From Skeletonema tropicum (taxonomy: Eukaryota; Bacillariophyta; Thalassiosirophyceae; Thalassiosirales; Thalassiosiraceae): 64,000 nucleotides of DNA. Position numbers and translations under genes: made by a program. Position 1 is the first letter of the stretch, and each line of letters opens with the position of its first letter. The notes beneath the pieces were generated by a model that made no database searches, was not told the DNA's origin, and was given only the letters and a program-made list of their open reading frames with translations. Shown here in pieces: positions 19,706 through 31,285 of the stretch. The stretch covers positions 434,001-498,000 of the forward strand of contig CM074142.1 in the NCBI GenBank assembly GCA_037178625.1. The letters are read 5' to 3'.

Positions 19706-20992
19706 TCATCTATCCACCATTTTGTTGTAGCATGTTCTCCAACTGTTCTGCTCCCTACGACTTTTTGCCGCGCTCTTTGCTCCGTGCTTCCCTTGCGTTA
19801 CGAGGTACGGATCTAAAAGAGGCCAAACTTTCGAGTACAGCGTCGCCACCTTGCTACCATCCCACTTACCATCCGACGGCCAAGCATCCACTGTCATTCC
19901 AAAGTGCTTTACCTTCTCCATTACTTTACCCATCTTCGAGATGTCCCTCTTTCCATTTTTAACGTGTTCGATGAAATTATTGTTAGCGTGGAGGAGTCGA
20001 TACGGTGGTATGTTGTTCTTTTTATCCCCAAGAAACCACTTGGTGATCAATCCGTTCATGTTCATCTGGGGAAAAGTAAAATCTGGAGGAGGAGGAGTCA
20101 AAATGCCTTCAGAACTCACCCCCATCGACCACTTCCGCTGCTGAAGCATCTCCTCTCTTCGCTTCTTTGCAAGCGCCTCTTTGACCAACGGGGTGACCGC
20201 AGCCTTATCCACACCATCCAACGTAGGTTCCTCTGCTGCAATGTCGTATTCTACCACTAAATCATCAACATCATTGTCTTCTTCCTCGTCGTCGTCGTCG
20301 AAGGGACGGCGGGTCCTACCACTGGGGCGCTCATAAATGTTTCCAGCTTTCTCTAGTAGCGCATCCAGCTTCTCCATGATGATGGTTGATTGCGTAAAGT
20401 TTGTTCCTCCAACATTTCTTGAATCTAGCTGATTTACTAAGATGTCTTTGAATGATTCCTTGAGATCCTCTTTCATCTTGGCTAGCTCTTCCTTCAAGCT
20501 CTGCACCTTTACCAACAAAGCAACATCTGGAGGTATACCAGTAAGCTCTGGCGTGTCATCTGTCTTGTTCCAAGGATACTTTGTTGTCACACAATCAGCG
20601 AATGGAACATCCTCGATCCAGAAAATGCTTGTGCGCAGTGGACAATTTGAATGCATTGAGTCAAGGTTCCCCTTCTTCTTGTGATACACAAGCGATGCAA
20701 TGCATGCCTTAAACAGTAAAAATACAGCCTCATTTGAGCGTGCCTCCACGGGCATACGAGCCTTAATCCAAGCATTTACAGCAGCATGCCGGGCGGCATA
20801 TTCTGCTCCGTCAAAGTCACTGAAATCGAAGTATGGCTGTGACTCCGCAAAACCAACACCCAGTCTATCCCTACCACAAACCACCTTTCCAACGTGTTCA
20901 TCACCAGCATCGGCAATCTTGATGTAGCGGTTCAACATGCCGGGCGAAGTCCAACTAGCACGAAGACAAATTGAGGAAATAGGTGGTGCCAC
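19706..20992 (-). CDS. Tyrosine recombinase C-terminal fragment, array unit 2
   Basis: Identical in protein sequence to the unit 1 ORF: same GTG-type opening, same TAA in place of the Arg of the R-KGGATH box, same acidic and Trp-rich tail. The shared defect shows it predates the amplification. Spacing to the unit 3 ORF is 2058 bp. Confidence 0.7.
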   Translation of the reverse strand: MAPPISSICLRASWTSPGMLNRYIKIADAGDEHVGKVVCGRDRLGVGFAESQPYFDFSDFDGAEYAARHAAVNAWIKARMPVEARSNEAVFLLFKACIASLVYHKKKGNLDSMHSNCPLRTSIFWIEDVPFADCVTTKYPWNKTDDTPELTGIPPDVALLVKVQSLKEELAKMKEDLKESFKDILVNQLDSRNVGGTNFTQSTIIMEKLDALLEKAGNIYERPSGRTRRPFDDDDEEEDNDVDDLVVEYDIAAEEPTLDGVDKAAVTPLVKEALAKKRREEMLQQRKWSMGVSSEGILTPPPPDFTFPQMNMNGLITKWFLGDKKNNIPPYRLLHANNNFIEHVKNGKRDISKMGKVMEKVKHFGMTVDAWPSDGKWDGSKVATLYSKVWPLLDPYLVTQGKHGAKSAAKSRREQNSWRTCYNKMVDR

Positions 20993-21763
20993 AATGCACC
21001 CTGTTGCACAATGTGTGGCGCCCCCCTTTTACTAGCAGTAGTAGGCATGATGGCTGGGGAGTGTAATTTCTAATGCGGCGGCGACGGCTTGGTCTACTTA
21101 TTCTCTCACTGTTTTTTGTTCTGCTGCGGCGCTGCGGCGGGGGAGAGGAAGGATGAAGAAGGGGAGGTGTTTTGGCATTTAGCATGCACGTTACGTTTGG
21201 AACTCGTACACGAGTGCGTAGAAAATCAGGGGACAAAGTTGAACTCAAAACCAAAACTGCGCTGGCATAGAAACGCGAGCCTAACAAATTGCGCGTGATC
21301 ATCCAAACTAAAACACATTTATTTTGAGAAAAAAGGCCAGTTTGTCCCCCTATTTGTAAAAACGCCCAGGAAACTGCCCATGTTGTCCCCTAAATCTGGG
21401 CTAAGTATTGTTTCATGAGAATAAGGGGACAAAAGGGACCTTGACGGGTGAAGTACAGACATCTTCATAAAGGGGAGACAAAACCAGGAGGGAGCCCAAC
21501 CCACCACGAACCCTACTGAAAAACCCACACAACATAATGCAGGAAAAGGGCTCCCACCAATAACCCTACTGAAATACCCACACGCATAATGCAGGAAAAG
21601 ATTGGAATGAAAGTCAATATCGATCAATATTATATCAAACGGAACGAACAAATTCACATATATTATATTAAACTAAATATTCTTGCTTCCTCTTCTTCTG
21701 TTGGGGTTCTACCGGTGCATTGTTTGTCTTTTTCGCCTTACGCTTCTTGCCACCCTTCAACAA

Positions 21764-23050
21764 TCATCTATCCACCATTTTGTTGTAGCATGTTCTCCAA
21801 CTGTTCTGCTCCCTACGACTTTTTGCCGCGCTCTTTGCTCCGTGCTTCCCTTGCGTTACGAGGTACGGATCTAAAAGAGGCCAAACTTTCGAGTACAGCG
21901 TCGCCACCTTGCTACCATCCCACTTACCATCCGACGGCCAAGCATCCACTGTCATTCCAAAGTGCTTTACCTTCTCCATTACTTTACCCATCTTCGAGAT
22001 GTCCCTCTTTCCATTTTTAACGTGTTCGATGAAATTATTGTTAGCGTGGAGGAGTCGATACGGTGGTATGTTGTTCTTTTTATCCCCAAGAAACCACTTG
22101 GTGATCAATCCGTTCATGTTCATCTGGGGAAAAGTAAAATCTGGAGGAGGAGGAGTCAAAATGCCTTCAGAACTCACCCCCATCGACCACTTCCGCTGCT
22201 GAAGCATCTCCTCTCTTCGCTTCTTTGCAAGCGCCTCTTTGACCAACGGGGTGACCGCAGCCTTATCCACACCATCCAACGTAGGTTCCTCTGCTGCAAT
22301 GTCGTATTCTACCACTAAATCATCAACATCATTGTCTTCTTCCTCGTCGTCGTCGTCGAAGGGACGGCGGGTCCTACCACTGGGGCGCTCATAAATGTTT
22401 CCAGCTTTCTCTAGTAGCGCATCCAGCTTCTCCATGATGATGGTTGATTGCGTAAAGTTTGTTCCTCCAACATTTCTTGAATCTAGCTGATTTACTAAGA
22501 TGTCTTTGAATGATTCCTTGAGATCCTCTTTCATCTTGGCTAGCTCTTCCTTCAAGCTCTGCACCTTTACCAACAAAGCAACATCTGGAGGTATACCAGT
22601 AAGCTCTGGCGTGTCATCTGTCTTGTTCCAAGGATACTTTGTTGTCACACAATCAGCGAATGGAACATCCTCGATCCAGAAAATGCTTGTGCGCAGTGGA
22701 CAATTTGAATGCATTGAGTCAAGGTTCCCCTTCTTCTTGTGATACACAAGCGATGCAATGCATGCCTTAAACAGTAAAAATACAGCCTCATTTGAGCGTG
22801 CCTCCACGGGCATACGAGCCTTAATCCAAGCATTTACAGCAGCATGCCGGGCGGCATATTCTGCTCCGTCAAAGTCACTGAAATCGAAGTATGGCTGTGA
22901 CTCCGCAAAACCAACACCCAGTCTATCCCTACCACAAACCACCTTTCCAACGTGTTCATCACCAGCATCGGCAATCTTGATGTAGCGGTTCAACATGCCG
23001 GGCGAAGTCCAACTAGCACGAAGACAAATTGAGGAAATAGGTGGTGCCAC
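21764..23050 (-). CDS. Tyrosine recombinase C-terminal fragment, array unit 3
   Basis: Third identical 428-codon copy. The unit closes with its terminal 118-bp stretch, then stops at GGGCTAAGTA and passes directly into MITE A sequence at 23466. Confidence 0.7.
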   Translation of the reverse strand: MAPPISSICLRASWTSPGMLNRYIKIADAGDEHVGKVVCGRDRLGVGFAESQPYFDFSDFDGAEYAARHAAVNAWIKARMPVEARSNEAVFLLFKACIASLVYHKKKGNLDSMHSNCPLRTSIFWIEDVPFADCVTTKYPWNKTDDTPELTGIPPDVALLVKVQSLKEELAKMKEDLKESFKDILVNQLDSRNVGGTNFTQSTIIMEKLDALLEKAGNIYERPSGRTRRPFDDDDEEEDNDVDDLVVEYDIAAEEPTLDGVDKAAVTPLVKEALAKKRREEMLQQRKWSMGVSSEGILTPPPPDFTFPQMNMNGLITKWFLGDKKNNIPPYRLLHANNNFIEHVKNGKRDISKMGKVMEKVKHFGMTVDAWPSDGKWDGSKVATLYSKVWPLLDPYLVTQGKHGAKSAAKSRREQNSWRTCYNKMVDR

Positions 23051-23465
23051 AATGCACCCTGTTGCACAATGTGTGGCGCCCCCCTTTTACTAGCAGTAGT
23101 AGGCATGATGGCTGGGGAGTGTAATTTCTAATGCGGCGGCGACGGCTTGGTCTACTTATTCTCTCACTGTTTTTTGTTCTGCTGCGGCGCTGCGGCGGGG
23201 GAGAGGAAGGATGAAGAAGGGGAGGTGTTTTGGCATTTAGCATGCACGTTACGTTTGGAACTCGTACACGAGTGCGTAGAAAATCAGGGGACAAAGTTGA
23301 ACTCAAAACCAAAACTGCGCTGGCATAGAAACGCGAGCCTAACAAATTGCGCGTGATCATCCAAACTAAAACACATTTATTTTGAGAAAAAAGGCCAGTT
23401 TGTCCCCCTATTTGTAAAAACGCCCAGGAAACTGCCCATGTTGTCCCCTAAATCTGGGCTAAGTA

Positions 23466-23556
23466 GACACAATCAATATCGTAGTAGATAGCCGGTGCCT
23501 CCTCTCTTATTTAGAAAACCCGCGCAGCGGCTAGACGAGCGTCAGCGAGGCTAGTG
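23466..23556. repeat. MITE A right end plus one arm of the 1113-1352 inverted repeat
   Basis: Nearly identical to 1067-1154: GACACAATCAATATCGTAGT, then CCTCCTCTCTTATTTAG, then CGCAGCGGCTAGACGAGCG. It is cut on the left by the tandem array, which gives the array's target sequence. Confidence 0.7.
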
Positions 23557-23939
23557 AAGATGATAGACGCAAAATAAAGGAATAGAAACGCAACTCGCAA
23601 CAGCCCCATCCCTATAGTCCCAACCGTTCATTTGAGATTCGCATATAAAGAGGGCTGGAGGGCGTGCGCACAAGAGGGACTGGTTTGTATTCGTGGATAT
23701 TGACCGAATTGTTTATCTCATATTCATTTTCACCTGATTTTCCACAGTTGTTAGCCCCACGGGGGCATCGCCCACAAAAAGGATGACCATGACTTTAGCA
23801 ATTCACCCTCACCTCACTCACAACCACTTTGCAGGGTGGCAATCAACGACCGCACTATCATAAGTAGATGATATAATATCATCCGCTTGCTGCAAGAGAG
23901 ATCAGCGGCTATTGCACAACCCTAATCTAATCAATCTAC
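23557..23939 (+). promoter_or_regulatory. Probable promoter and 5' leader of the ACBD6-like gene
   Basis: A 383-bp spacer with a TATA-like GCATATAAAGAGG at 23641 about 300 bp before the first ATG. A stretch ending CCACTTTGCAG|GG near 23830 could be an intron acceptor in the leader. No other feature is visible. Confidence 0.3.
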
Positions 23940-25085
23940 ATGCCCAGACGGGAAGTAGATCCCGACATCTACTGCCCTCAAGCCGCACTAGTCGATAAAG
24001 AAACTGCAGATCGCGTAGAGCGTCGATTGGCGAGATATAGGGCCAAAGTCAAGGCGCAGCGACAACAGCAACGTAATATCATCATGATGAAACAACAGCA
24101 GCAACGCATGATTTGGATGGGCAGTGGGGCATGTTGCTCATGGCAGCTAGTTGTTGGATATGGTATAAAAAATTCAACAAGAAGCAGCGACGACGACGAC
24201 CAGCACAAGATATGAACGATGAAGATATTGATGAAGAATTGCAACACTTATTCAACGAAGCTTCCAAAGCTGCAAAACAACTGAAGAGATTAGATCAAAG
24301 AGATCAACTAATGATGTATGGCTTATACAAACAAGCTCTACACGGAGATGCAGACGTCAACAACAACACTGCCCCATCCAAACTTGATGTGGTGGCAAGT
24401 GCCAAATACAATGCCTGGAAGAAATTCACTGGATTACCTAGACATTTTGCAATGGAAAAGTATTGTGAGGTTGTTTATCATTTTTTGAATGGGGGGTCTT
24501 CTTCCTTTGCTGATGGGGAACAAAATGGTGATAATGATGATAATGAAGATATAGTCTATGATGATGAACATGAGGAGGAGGTAGACGAAGATGGATGTCC
24601 AATCCATCAAGACGATGATAATGATGACTATTTGGATTCTGGAATGATGGGAATACGTCAAAGCACACTATCATCATCACATCATCACATCATCACATGA
24701 TGATCCAGAAATTCGATTGCGAAATGCTTCTCTCTCCAGTAACATAACTGAACTTGAACAAGCAATTCGAGATGGTGCCAATCTAGACGATACCGATGAA
24801 TCTGGACAGACGGCACTGCACTTTTCTGCGGATAAGGGATGCATAGACTGCATGCGGTTATTACTTGCTGCAGGAGCAAATGTGAATGCTGCCGATCAAG
24901 ATGGGATTGGTGTATTGCAAACTGCAGTTGTTGCTGGGATAGATGTGGAGGGAAATCGAGTGTTGCTGGAGGGTGGAGCTGATCCGGATGCAGAGGATGA
25001 TGATGGTGATAGTCCTCGATCTACTGTATTGGAGGAGGGTAGGTCGGAACTTGTGGACTTGTTTGAGTTGTATCCTTCTAAGTAA
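23940..25085 (+). CDS. ACBD6: Acyl-CoA-binding protein with C-terminal ankyrin repeats (ACBD6-like); two frame changes
   Basis: Three overlapping frames form one protein. The middle part is a clear acyl-CoA-binding domain: FNEASKAAKQLKRLDQRDQL, MYGLYKQALHGD, SAKYNAWKKFTGLPRHFAME, with the YKQ and KW-x-AW ligand residues in place. An acidic linker and two to three ankyrin repeats follow (SGQTALHFSADKGCIDCMRL, LLAAGANVNAADQDG, LLEGGADPDAEDDDG). This order is that of ACBD6, which binds long-chain acyl-CoA and promotes N-myristoylation. Frame 1 passes to frame 2 near 24073-24146 (a GTAATA…GCAG intron of 74 bp fits). Frame 2 passes to frame 3 near 24653-24704, in an ATC-rich microsatellite: either an intron starting GTCAAAG or an indel. 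An ATG at 24131 is an alternative start that would give a hydrophobic N-terminus. Confidence 0.75.
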
Positions 25086-25159
25086 TGATATTGTGCTCCT
25101 ACTTAAAATACATTTATTCTTATCCTACATGTGTGTACATATAAATCAATAAATGATTG

Positions 25160-28100
25160 CTACTTCCAAGGAACGTGCTGTTCAATGTCGACACTGACAA
25201 GAAGCCTAGCGAATGCAAAAGAACCATGCTGAGAATTACGGTCATAGAATTGGACGGAACGAAGTCCTCGCCTCAGGCATCTAACAGGAATAGCAGTGCG
25301 ACAAATCTTATCATCTATAAAGCCTTCATCAGCATGAACTACTGTGAATAGCAACATGGCAACACCGGCATTTTCAACTTTGAATGTAAAGTCTTTTGCG
25401 TCAGGCCACTGTGGACAAAAGCCATTGTCTGAAACAGTAGTTTTTCTCTCTTCAATTGTTGGCGTTTGTGTTGTTGTTCTTACATCATACAGACGTACGA
25501 TTACGTACGGAGATGTCACTTCTCCACCTCCAAATGGGTGCGGCAAGCACGACCCTGCCAAGATTCTTATTCTCAAGTTCAGTACACCAGGAAATTCTTC
25601 TAGCCTTTTCGGTATGTAGCCGCATCCGCCATTTTCGCGGAACCGTCCATCATTGATTGCCATTTCGGAGTCGTCCGTTTGATGATTAAGTGCCACCATT
25701 TGACATCCTTCTGACCAGTGAAGGAGTGGGTTGAAATTAGATGAATCTACTCTTGTGCCACTTGGATAGGTTCTTGTCATATGCTTTCTATTGTACCTCT
25801 TCCAAAGGGTTGCATTTACTTCGTTCTGATTGAGTATTCTGAGAAACTTGTTTTCACTGAACGAAATCATTTCTGTTGCTGGCAGTGTGTCCACCGATGA
25901 GAATTCCGTAAATGTTACTGTGTTGAACGTAGTAATCTCTGCAAGTTCTGGCGCAATATTGATATTTGTAGGAGTATCTAGTGCATCTTTGGAAAACACA
26001 ATTCGGTTTCCATTCTTCCGTGGACTCTTCAGCGGACTTGCAAAAGATGCCCGATCGCTGAGTGCTCTATGACTATTCAATTCTGAAGAAATTTTCGTTG
26101 GCTCAGATAAGACGTCATCCGTTCCCATCGTTCGACCTTTAAGGAGCACCTTTCCAGCTAGTTCTCTTGGAGAAGGTAATTTGTCTAAAGTGGACATTGG
26201 ATAATATAACATTTCTCCCAGTTCCTCTTTGAGAATGATTGCCATTATCTCCTGAAATGGTATGGAGCAATTGTTGTCCAATGAAAGTATGATAGGAAGC
26301 GTTTTGGTGTTGCTGGTAATGTAGTTCTTCACCACTTTGATGATGTCGCGAAAATCGATCTTGGAAGTGGCAGTAAAGCCATGATAGACGACAACAACTC
26401 CAGCTGTCCTATCGCCATCAAAACAATCCAATTCCAGGCACTTGCAACCTCTCTGCAAAGCAATTGAATAAGCCTCGAGACTGCTTTTGCTGCTCAATTG
26501 ATCTCCCGTAAGATATGTATTGTGGCTACTGTTGATATAGTATTCCGATAGACTCTTGCTAAGGCCGTGTTCGTCAAATTGTTGCAATGCTGGATCAAAG
26601 AGATCGTTTTCAGAACTAAAAAGGTATTCTCCAAAGCTCGTCCTATCAAACAATGTTTCGCCGTCTTCACTCTTGCCGTAGAAGCGGATAATATTCTTTG
26701 CTTCATCCAACGTTGCATCGTTGCAGCCTTGTTTTTCAACAAGAAAGGATTGTAAAAAATCTATTGCGGTTACGCTTTCCCTGCCTACTCCAAACAGCTG
26801 GTCAAAAATAAGATCACATGCTTGCTTTCCATCGTTTTGCTCTGACTTGATCCGTTGGAAAAGTTCTATACATTCATGGAAGTTTATACCACAATGATCA
26901 CGATGTCCATTATTACCTCTGTTCAACCTCATTTCTAACTTCTTGCTCCCACGCCTGATTAGTTGCCGTAGACTATGCCGCTCTTCTCGCTCAGGGTGGA
27001 GTTCTGCACAATAATCTCGATACATCTTTCTTGCCTTTTCTTTTTTTTATATATACATTGATTCTGCGCAACAACCTCAAGAACCCGGCCAGATCAATCA
27101 GTCCACTTCTCCCTCGATCAACATCAAACCAAGCATATCTCACTAAGTTTTGCTCCCTTGTAACATCAGGCTTGGTCGATGCTTTGTAATATGCATCTCT
27201 GATCATTTGAATGGAAGATACAAGTGCATTTCGATCTTGATCATCTTCCACAATGAAATCGATAGTCTCCTGTTTGCCATAGAATATCGATACAACTTTT
27301 GTCGGGTCCACTTTCTCACCACGATATGCCAGCGCTGCAGCCGCTTCCAACTTGCGACTGCCAATAAACCCACTCTGCACAAAGAGTATGTCTGCAATAT
27401 CAATCACGTGTATATGTAATCAGTTTCTTCGACCTCGCCGATCGAATGTTTGTGGTATCTCGAAAAGGTGTGGAGTTGTCGGCAGCAACGCATTTGGTAC
27501 TTTTGGAAGATGATCTCATGCTGGGGCGAGCGGCGTTAGCCTTAGAGTCGCGATTATTTGCCTCGGTCTTTTCTTTCTTGGCCAGTCGTCTCGCTACTTC
27601 CGCCTCCACCTTCTCATCAACGAGAGCCTCACTGAGGAGAGCGAGAGCCTCTTGTGTCGCGAACTGATTTTCCAACAAGTTTATGATGCGTTCCTGGTTA
27701 CGCTCAGATCTTATTTGACCGTCAATTGTTTGGTTGTAGTGCTTCGATTGACACTCTGCCACGGTAGAGAGGGTTTCGTTTATTCGATCCAGGGATAATG
27801 GCATGTGCTGAAGAATTAAATTTTCAAGCTCATGATCTGATGATTCCTTTCCACGGAAAGAAGATATCACTTCTTCTCTCGTCACTTCAGAGAGCTCATC
27901 AGAAAAATTGACTGGGACTGCTATTGTTGTACAATCCTTCTCGGCAACAGACTCTTCCAACAGAGACATTTCGTCATCTAGGAATGCCAGTCTAGCAGTT
28001 GACAACGTAACGTCGGCGGCTTCATGACGCTTTGATTTGGAGGTGGAACTTTCGAGAGATGACATGGAGACAAGTAGAGACATGGCATCGAACTTGTCTT

Positions 28101-28182
28101 CTTCACGTTGACGCTCCAAGGCCTTGGTTTCTTCCGACCGTGTCTCGGGGAGGTTGTCAGCTTCTTCTGGGTGAGAAGCCAT
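25160..28182 (-). CDS. Phosphoinositide-specific phospholipase C (delta-like: PH, EF-hands, X, Y, C2) with long N-terminal extension; one frame break
   Basis: Hydrolyses PtdIns(4,5)P2 to IP3 and diacylglycerol at membranes. Exon 1 (28182-27501) encodes ~227 residues of Glu/Ser-rich, coiled-coil-like extension. A GTACCA…TTGCAG intron (27392-27500) joins it in phase to a PH-domain remnant ([20 protein letters not shown]). EF-hand helices follow. The X box has [20 protein letters not shown] with catalytic His, [10 protein letters not shown] and [14 protein letters not shown] with the second His. The Y box has [19 protein letters not shown] and [14 protein letters not shown]2 domain ends the protein. 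At the A8 run 27041-27048 the frame shifts; dropping one A restores a typical EF-hand helix ([18 protein letters not shown]). A further in-frame ATG exists at 28371. The chief doubt is whether the A8 shift is real. Confidence 0.85.
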
Positions 28183-28371
28183 TGATGCGATGCGATGTAG
28201 AAGAGTATTTCCTTTTGGTTGAAATGAAAGACACTTGCTTGATTGAGTTAACAACCGAATGATAGGAAGGAGATCTCGAGAGCTTTGATCCTGTCCGTGT
28301 TTGAGCTTTGTCTTTTTTTCTATGGGGCAAACAAAATTGTGGCTGGCGCGAAGAAGAAGAGTATTATGCAT

Positions 28372-28768
28372 ATGGCGCGCACTCCACTGATTTTTTTCCT
28401 TCGAATTTATCGTACAAACGCTTCATTTTCGACACCTCTAAAATTGCCATTTCGAAATATCGCCTGTTTTCATTGTATTGGTGGAATAACTTCGTCCATA
28501 GTCGGTCCGACACCGCTCCAACGCCATCAATTGTGGGGGACCTATATCCGCACTGCTAGAGATAAATAGCTCAAGAGAAATAAAATTGAGAGGCCAAAAA
28601 AGTGTTTGGAATGTGCATTCGAACGCGCCATCCAAAGAAGCAAGCGCCGCTTTGGCGCAAGATAGCGAGCGCCATGATTCTATTCGCCGGCTTTGAACTT
28701 CTTCTATAACTTCAATGGAAATAAATGGCACTTGATCCACGGACAGAACTTGATCGCATAAAGACAAA
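28372..28768. other. Divergent intergenic region between PLC and the coiled-coil gene
   Basis: About 400 bp between two divergently transcribed genes, probably holding both promoters. No repeat or conserved element is obvious. Confidence 0.4.
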
Positions 28769-30772
28769 ATGAACACGGAGGGCATTTCTTTGCGACAGAG
28801 AATGCTTGTTTCCGGCATGGACATTGCTCACATTCCGCGTCGTATTAAGGTGATGGAAGGTGGAAGACAACAAAGTGGAAACACGAGTCTCTTGTCGGAA
28901 GCATTGCAAGAAATAGGTATTTGTGTGTTCAGGGGAGCCATCTTTTTTTACTCCTGTCGTGATAAAGCTGAACTTAATCGAGAGATAGAAAAGGCAAAGC
29001 AACAATCTCTTGAGAGATGTGAATCATTATTCAAGACGATGGAACAATCGAGTGGGGATAGCTTGAGGCCAATGCAATCTGACAAGGTTAAGCAACTGGT
29101 GGCGAAGCACAGAGAGGAGCTGATGAAAATGGAGAAGAAGATTGAGAATCTTAAGACCGGTCACAAAGCCGAGCTCGAAAGATTTCGTGCCGAGGCTGAG
29201 CAGAAAACGTCTGCAAGAAATGAAGGCGCTATCTGATCAGTTGAAAGAGAGTAATGCAGTTGCCGAAGCCGCTGGTGCTAGAGCATCTGCCGAACACGTG
29301 TTGCCCAGACGACGGAAGACCAATCGTGCTGCTGCGAAGGACAATAGAGAGGAGAATGTCACGGTTGACACTAAGTCATTCGTCACTCTCCTCGTGACAA
29401 ATCCGAAAACAAGCTCATCGCTGGAATCAATCTACCAATCCTTCGTCTAATACATGACATTTTCGACTCAGCGTTCAAGGACCAAAAAGATTTGCATCAT
29501 AATCTTCAGCATTTGGCAACTAATTTCATTTCTGTTTTGACGCTACTGCCTACGTTCAACAAAGCATACGCGGCATTCGTCAGAGCTGAAGCTACGAGAG
29601 AAGCAACAGAACTGGACATGGAATCAGCGGTAAAGATGAGCTCTGGATTTGGAACAATCCTTTCTTATTGCGAGCATGATAAGTTTCATATGGAGAACGA
29701 TGAAGAAAAGTACAAGGAAATTCCAGACATTGTGTACGACATCAAAAGAGCTCTTTTCTGTGCAATCCATGGTGTTGGTGACAACGATGACGAAATCAAG
29801 AGAGTTGTCTACCGCTCAAGACAAAACGATGCCGGCACTACTGGTACTGGTGTAAGCAGAGATGTCATTAGTGACGAAGTGACAACGGAAGACTTGATAA
29901 GCTTTATCAACGGTGAGGTGTCAAATACTTGCGTCAAAGAGCACATATCGATTGGGAATCAAACACGCTGCTTGATGATGCACGTGCTGAATTGTTTTCT
30001 TGTTGTCGACTTGCTGTCCAAAATTTCCATTCTTGCGACCTTTCAATATCTTCCAAACGCTTCTGACCTCAATACTGGTGCAGAAGAGTTTGCGCAAAGG
30101 GCCAACCCAGAGGTCCCATTTGATGAAACCGTGACGGCGCTAGATTTTCTGTTGACGTACGTGTCAACTGCCTTGGAAAATGACGATCTCATGGAGGAAG
30201 CCTGGACAGTTGCTTGCTCCATATTTGTCAGCTTGAACCAGATTGTGTCGGTTGGAAACAACGCTTGTGACGACGCAAAGAAAAATGATCCCCGAAAAAA
30301 GCAAATCACTTCCATACTCAGAGAAGTGGAGTGCCGAACCATTACTGGGCGCTTAGATGAGGCTACTGACGTATTTTGGAGTGGTATCGGAGACAAAAAC
30401 AGTGACAGAAGGTCGAGGGCATATCGCACCTTCGCCGTGTTCTTTCTGAGGACACCTATTCAGAGGAGCCTTCCTCCTCATTTCTTTGATAAGTTCGGCT
30501 TCACGCGTTCCTTCCTTCGGCTTCCTGCGTCATCGATCCGTAATCTGACAAATTTCATCAAACCCAATTTCTGCTCAAAGACGGATAAGTACAGGAATAA
30601 ATTTGATAGCATCGTCAAAAAGAAAGTCCAGAAAGGGGAAGACATGGGAGAGAGAACACTATTCATCCAGGGTAAAGAGCAACGCGACAGCCTCAAGTTT
30701 TTGCTAGATGCACACAGAGCATTAGACTTGAAAGGGGAGAATTGGATGCTGGAGCAAATGAAGACATTATAA
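28769..30772 (+). CDS. Unknown coiled-coil protein, two apparent frame shifts
   Basis: Not recognised. From ATG 28769 an N-terminal region (SLRQRMLVSGMDIAHIPRR) leads into a strongly charged coiled coil (KAELNREIEKAKQQSLERCE; KMEKKIENLKTGHKAELERF). At ~29205 the coil continues in the next frame (KRLQEMKALSDQLKESNAVA); one extra A in GAGCAGAAAACG explains it. Near 29385 the frame shifts again and continues as RDKSENKLIAGINLPILRLI into a ~430-residue helical C-terminal domain ending WMLEQMKTL. The second half has no transmembrane segment or catalytic motif that I can see. A short intron with donor AG|GTATTTG near 28917 is possible. Both shifts are single bases in short runs, the same pattern as in the neighbouring PLC gene, so sequence error is as likely as pseudogenisation. 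About 650 residues if repaired. Confidence 0.55.
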
Positions 30773-31285
30773 GCCAAGGTGACATCATAGCGACGTGCAT
30801 AATTATAGTACCTACTCAAATGAAACTGTATTATTAGCATCACTGTACCAGATTATTATTGTCAAATAAAGAGAAGTTCGCCTCCATCTGACGTCCATAC
30901 GCAGCACAGTGGAAGATACGCTCATAAAGATGTCTTCGTTGAATTCTATCTTGCCGTAATAGTCGTTATTGTACCTCGCTTCCACCTGTTTCAAGCAGAA
31001 ACTTGTCCTTCCGCATCGCCCTTTGATCGATCATCTCGTCCATTTCATCAGCTCCTCTTCGTGCGTCGGCATCAGCTACTCTACCTTGTCTAATTGAGCT
31101 GTTGAGCGATCCTATCTCGTTTGATTCTCGTCTTGAGTAATGCTGTCTGCTATTCTATCTCTATCTCTCTTCAGATTTCCTCCAGCAACCCCTCTGCGAC
31201 AAGGCCGGATGTTCCATAGTGTTCAAATTTACTTTTCAATCAAGGTTGAAGAAGATCAAGCCATCAAGTTGTATTTGTATCGACC

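Larger units (their letters stand above)
15100..23465. mobile_element. Three-unit tandem array of a truncated tyrosine-recombinase element, period 2058 bp
   Basis: Units start at about 15104, 19347 and 21405 with TTGTTTCATGAGAATAAGGG. Units 2 and 3 repeat with a period of exactly 2058 bp (ORFs at 19706 and 21764). Each unit ends with the same ~118-bp stretch, TGCGCGTGATCATCCAAAC…GGGCTAAGTA (ends near 19347, 21405 and 23465). Unit 1 differs by an inserted TIR element (17040-19230) and a one-base deletion near 16912. The three encoded proteins are identical. The right boundary falls in MITE A sequence at TAAGTA|GACACAATC. Head-to-tail repeats joined at a short shared core are what circle integration by a tyrosine recombinase (Crypton- or DIRS-like) would leave. 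Unequal exchange or an assembly artefact are alternatives. Confidence 0.75.

Noticed and set aside
15283..22318. Repeated plus-strand ORFs (143, 97, 118, 80 and 75 codons) in each array unit
   Set aside because: They are antisense shadows of the identical recombinase fragment and have no independent support.
27019..27049. A 31-nt 'intron' GTATATATAA…AGAAAG to explain the frame change in phospholipase C
   Set aside because: Too short for a spliceosomal intron. Deleting one A from the A8 run restores a conserved EF-hand helix, which the intron would remove.
28285..28569. 94- and 83-codon ORFs in the PLC/coiled-coil spacer
   Set aside because: They overlap in two frames, have no family resemblance, and lie where both divergent promoters are expected.
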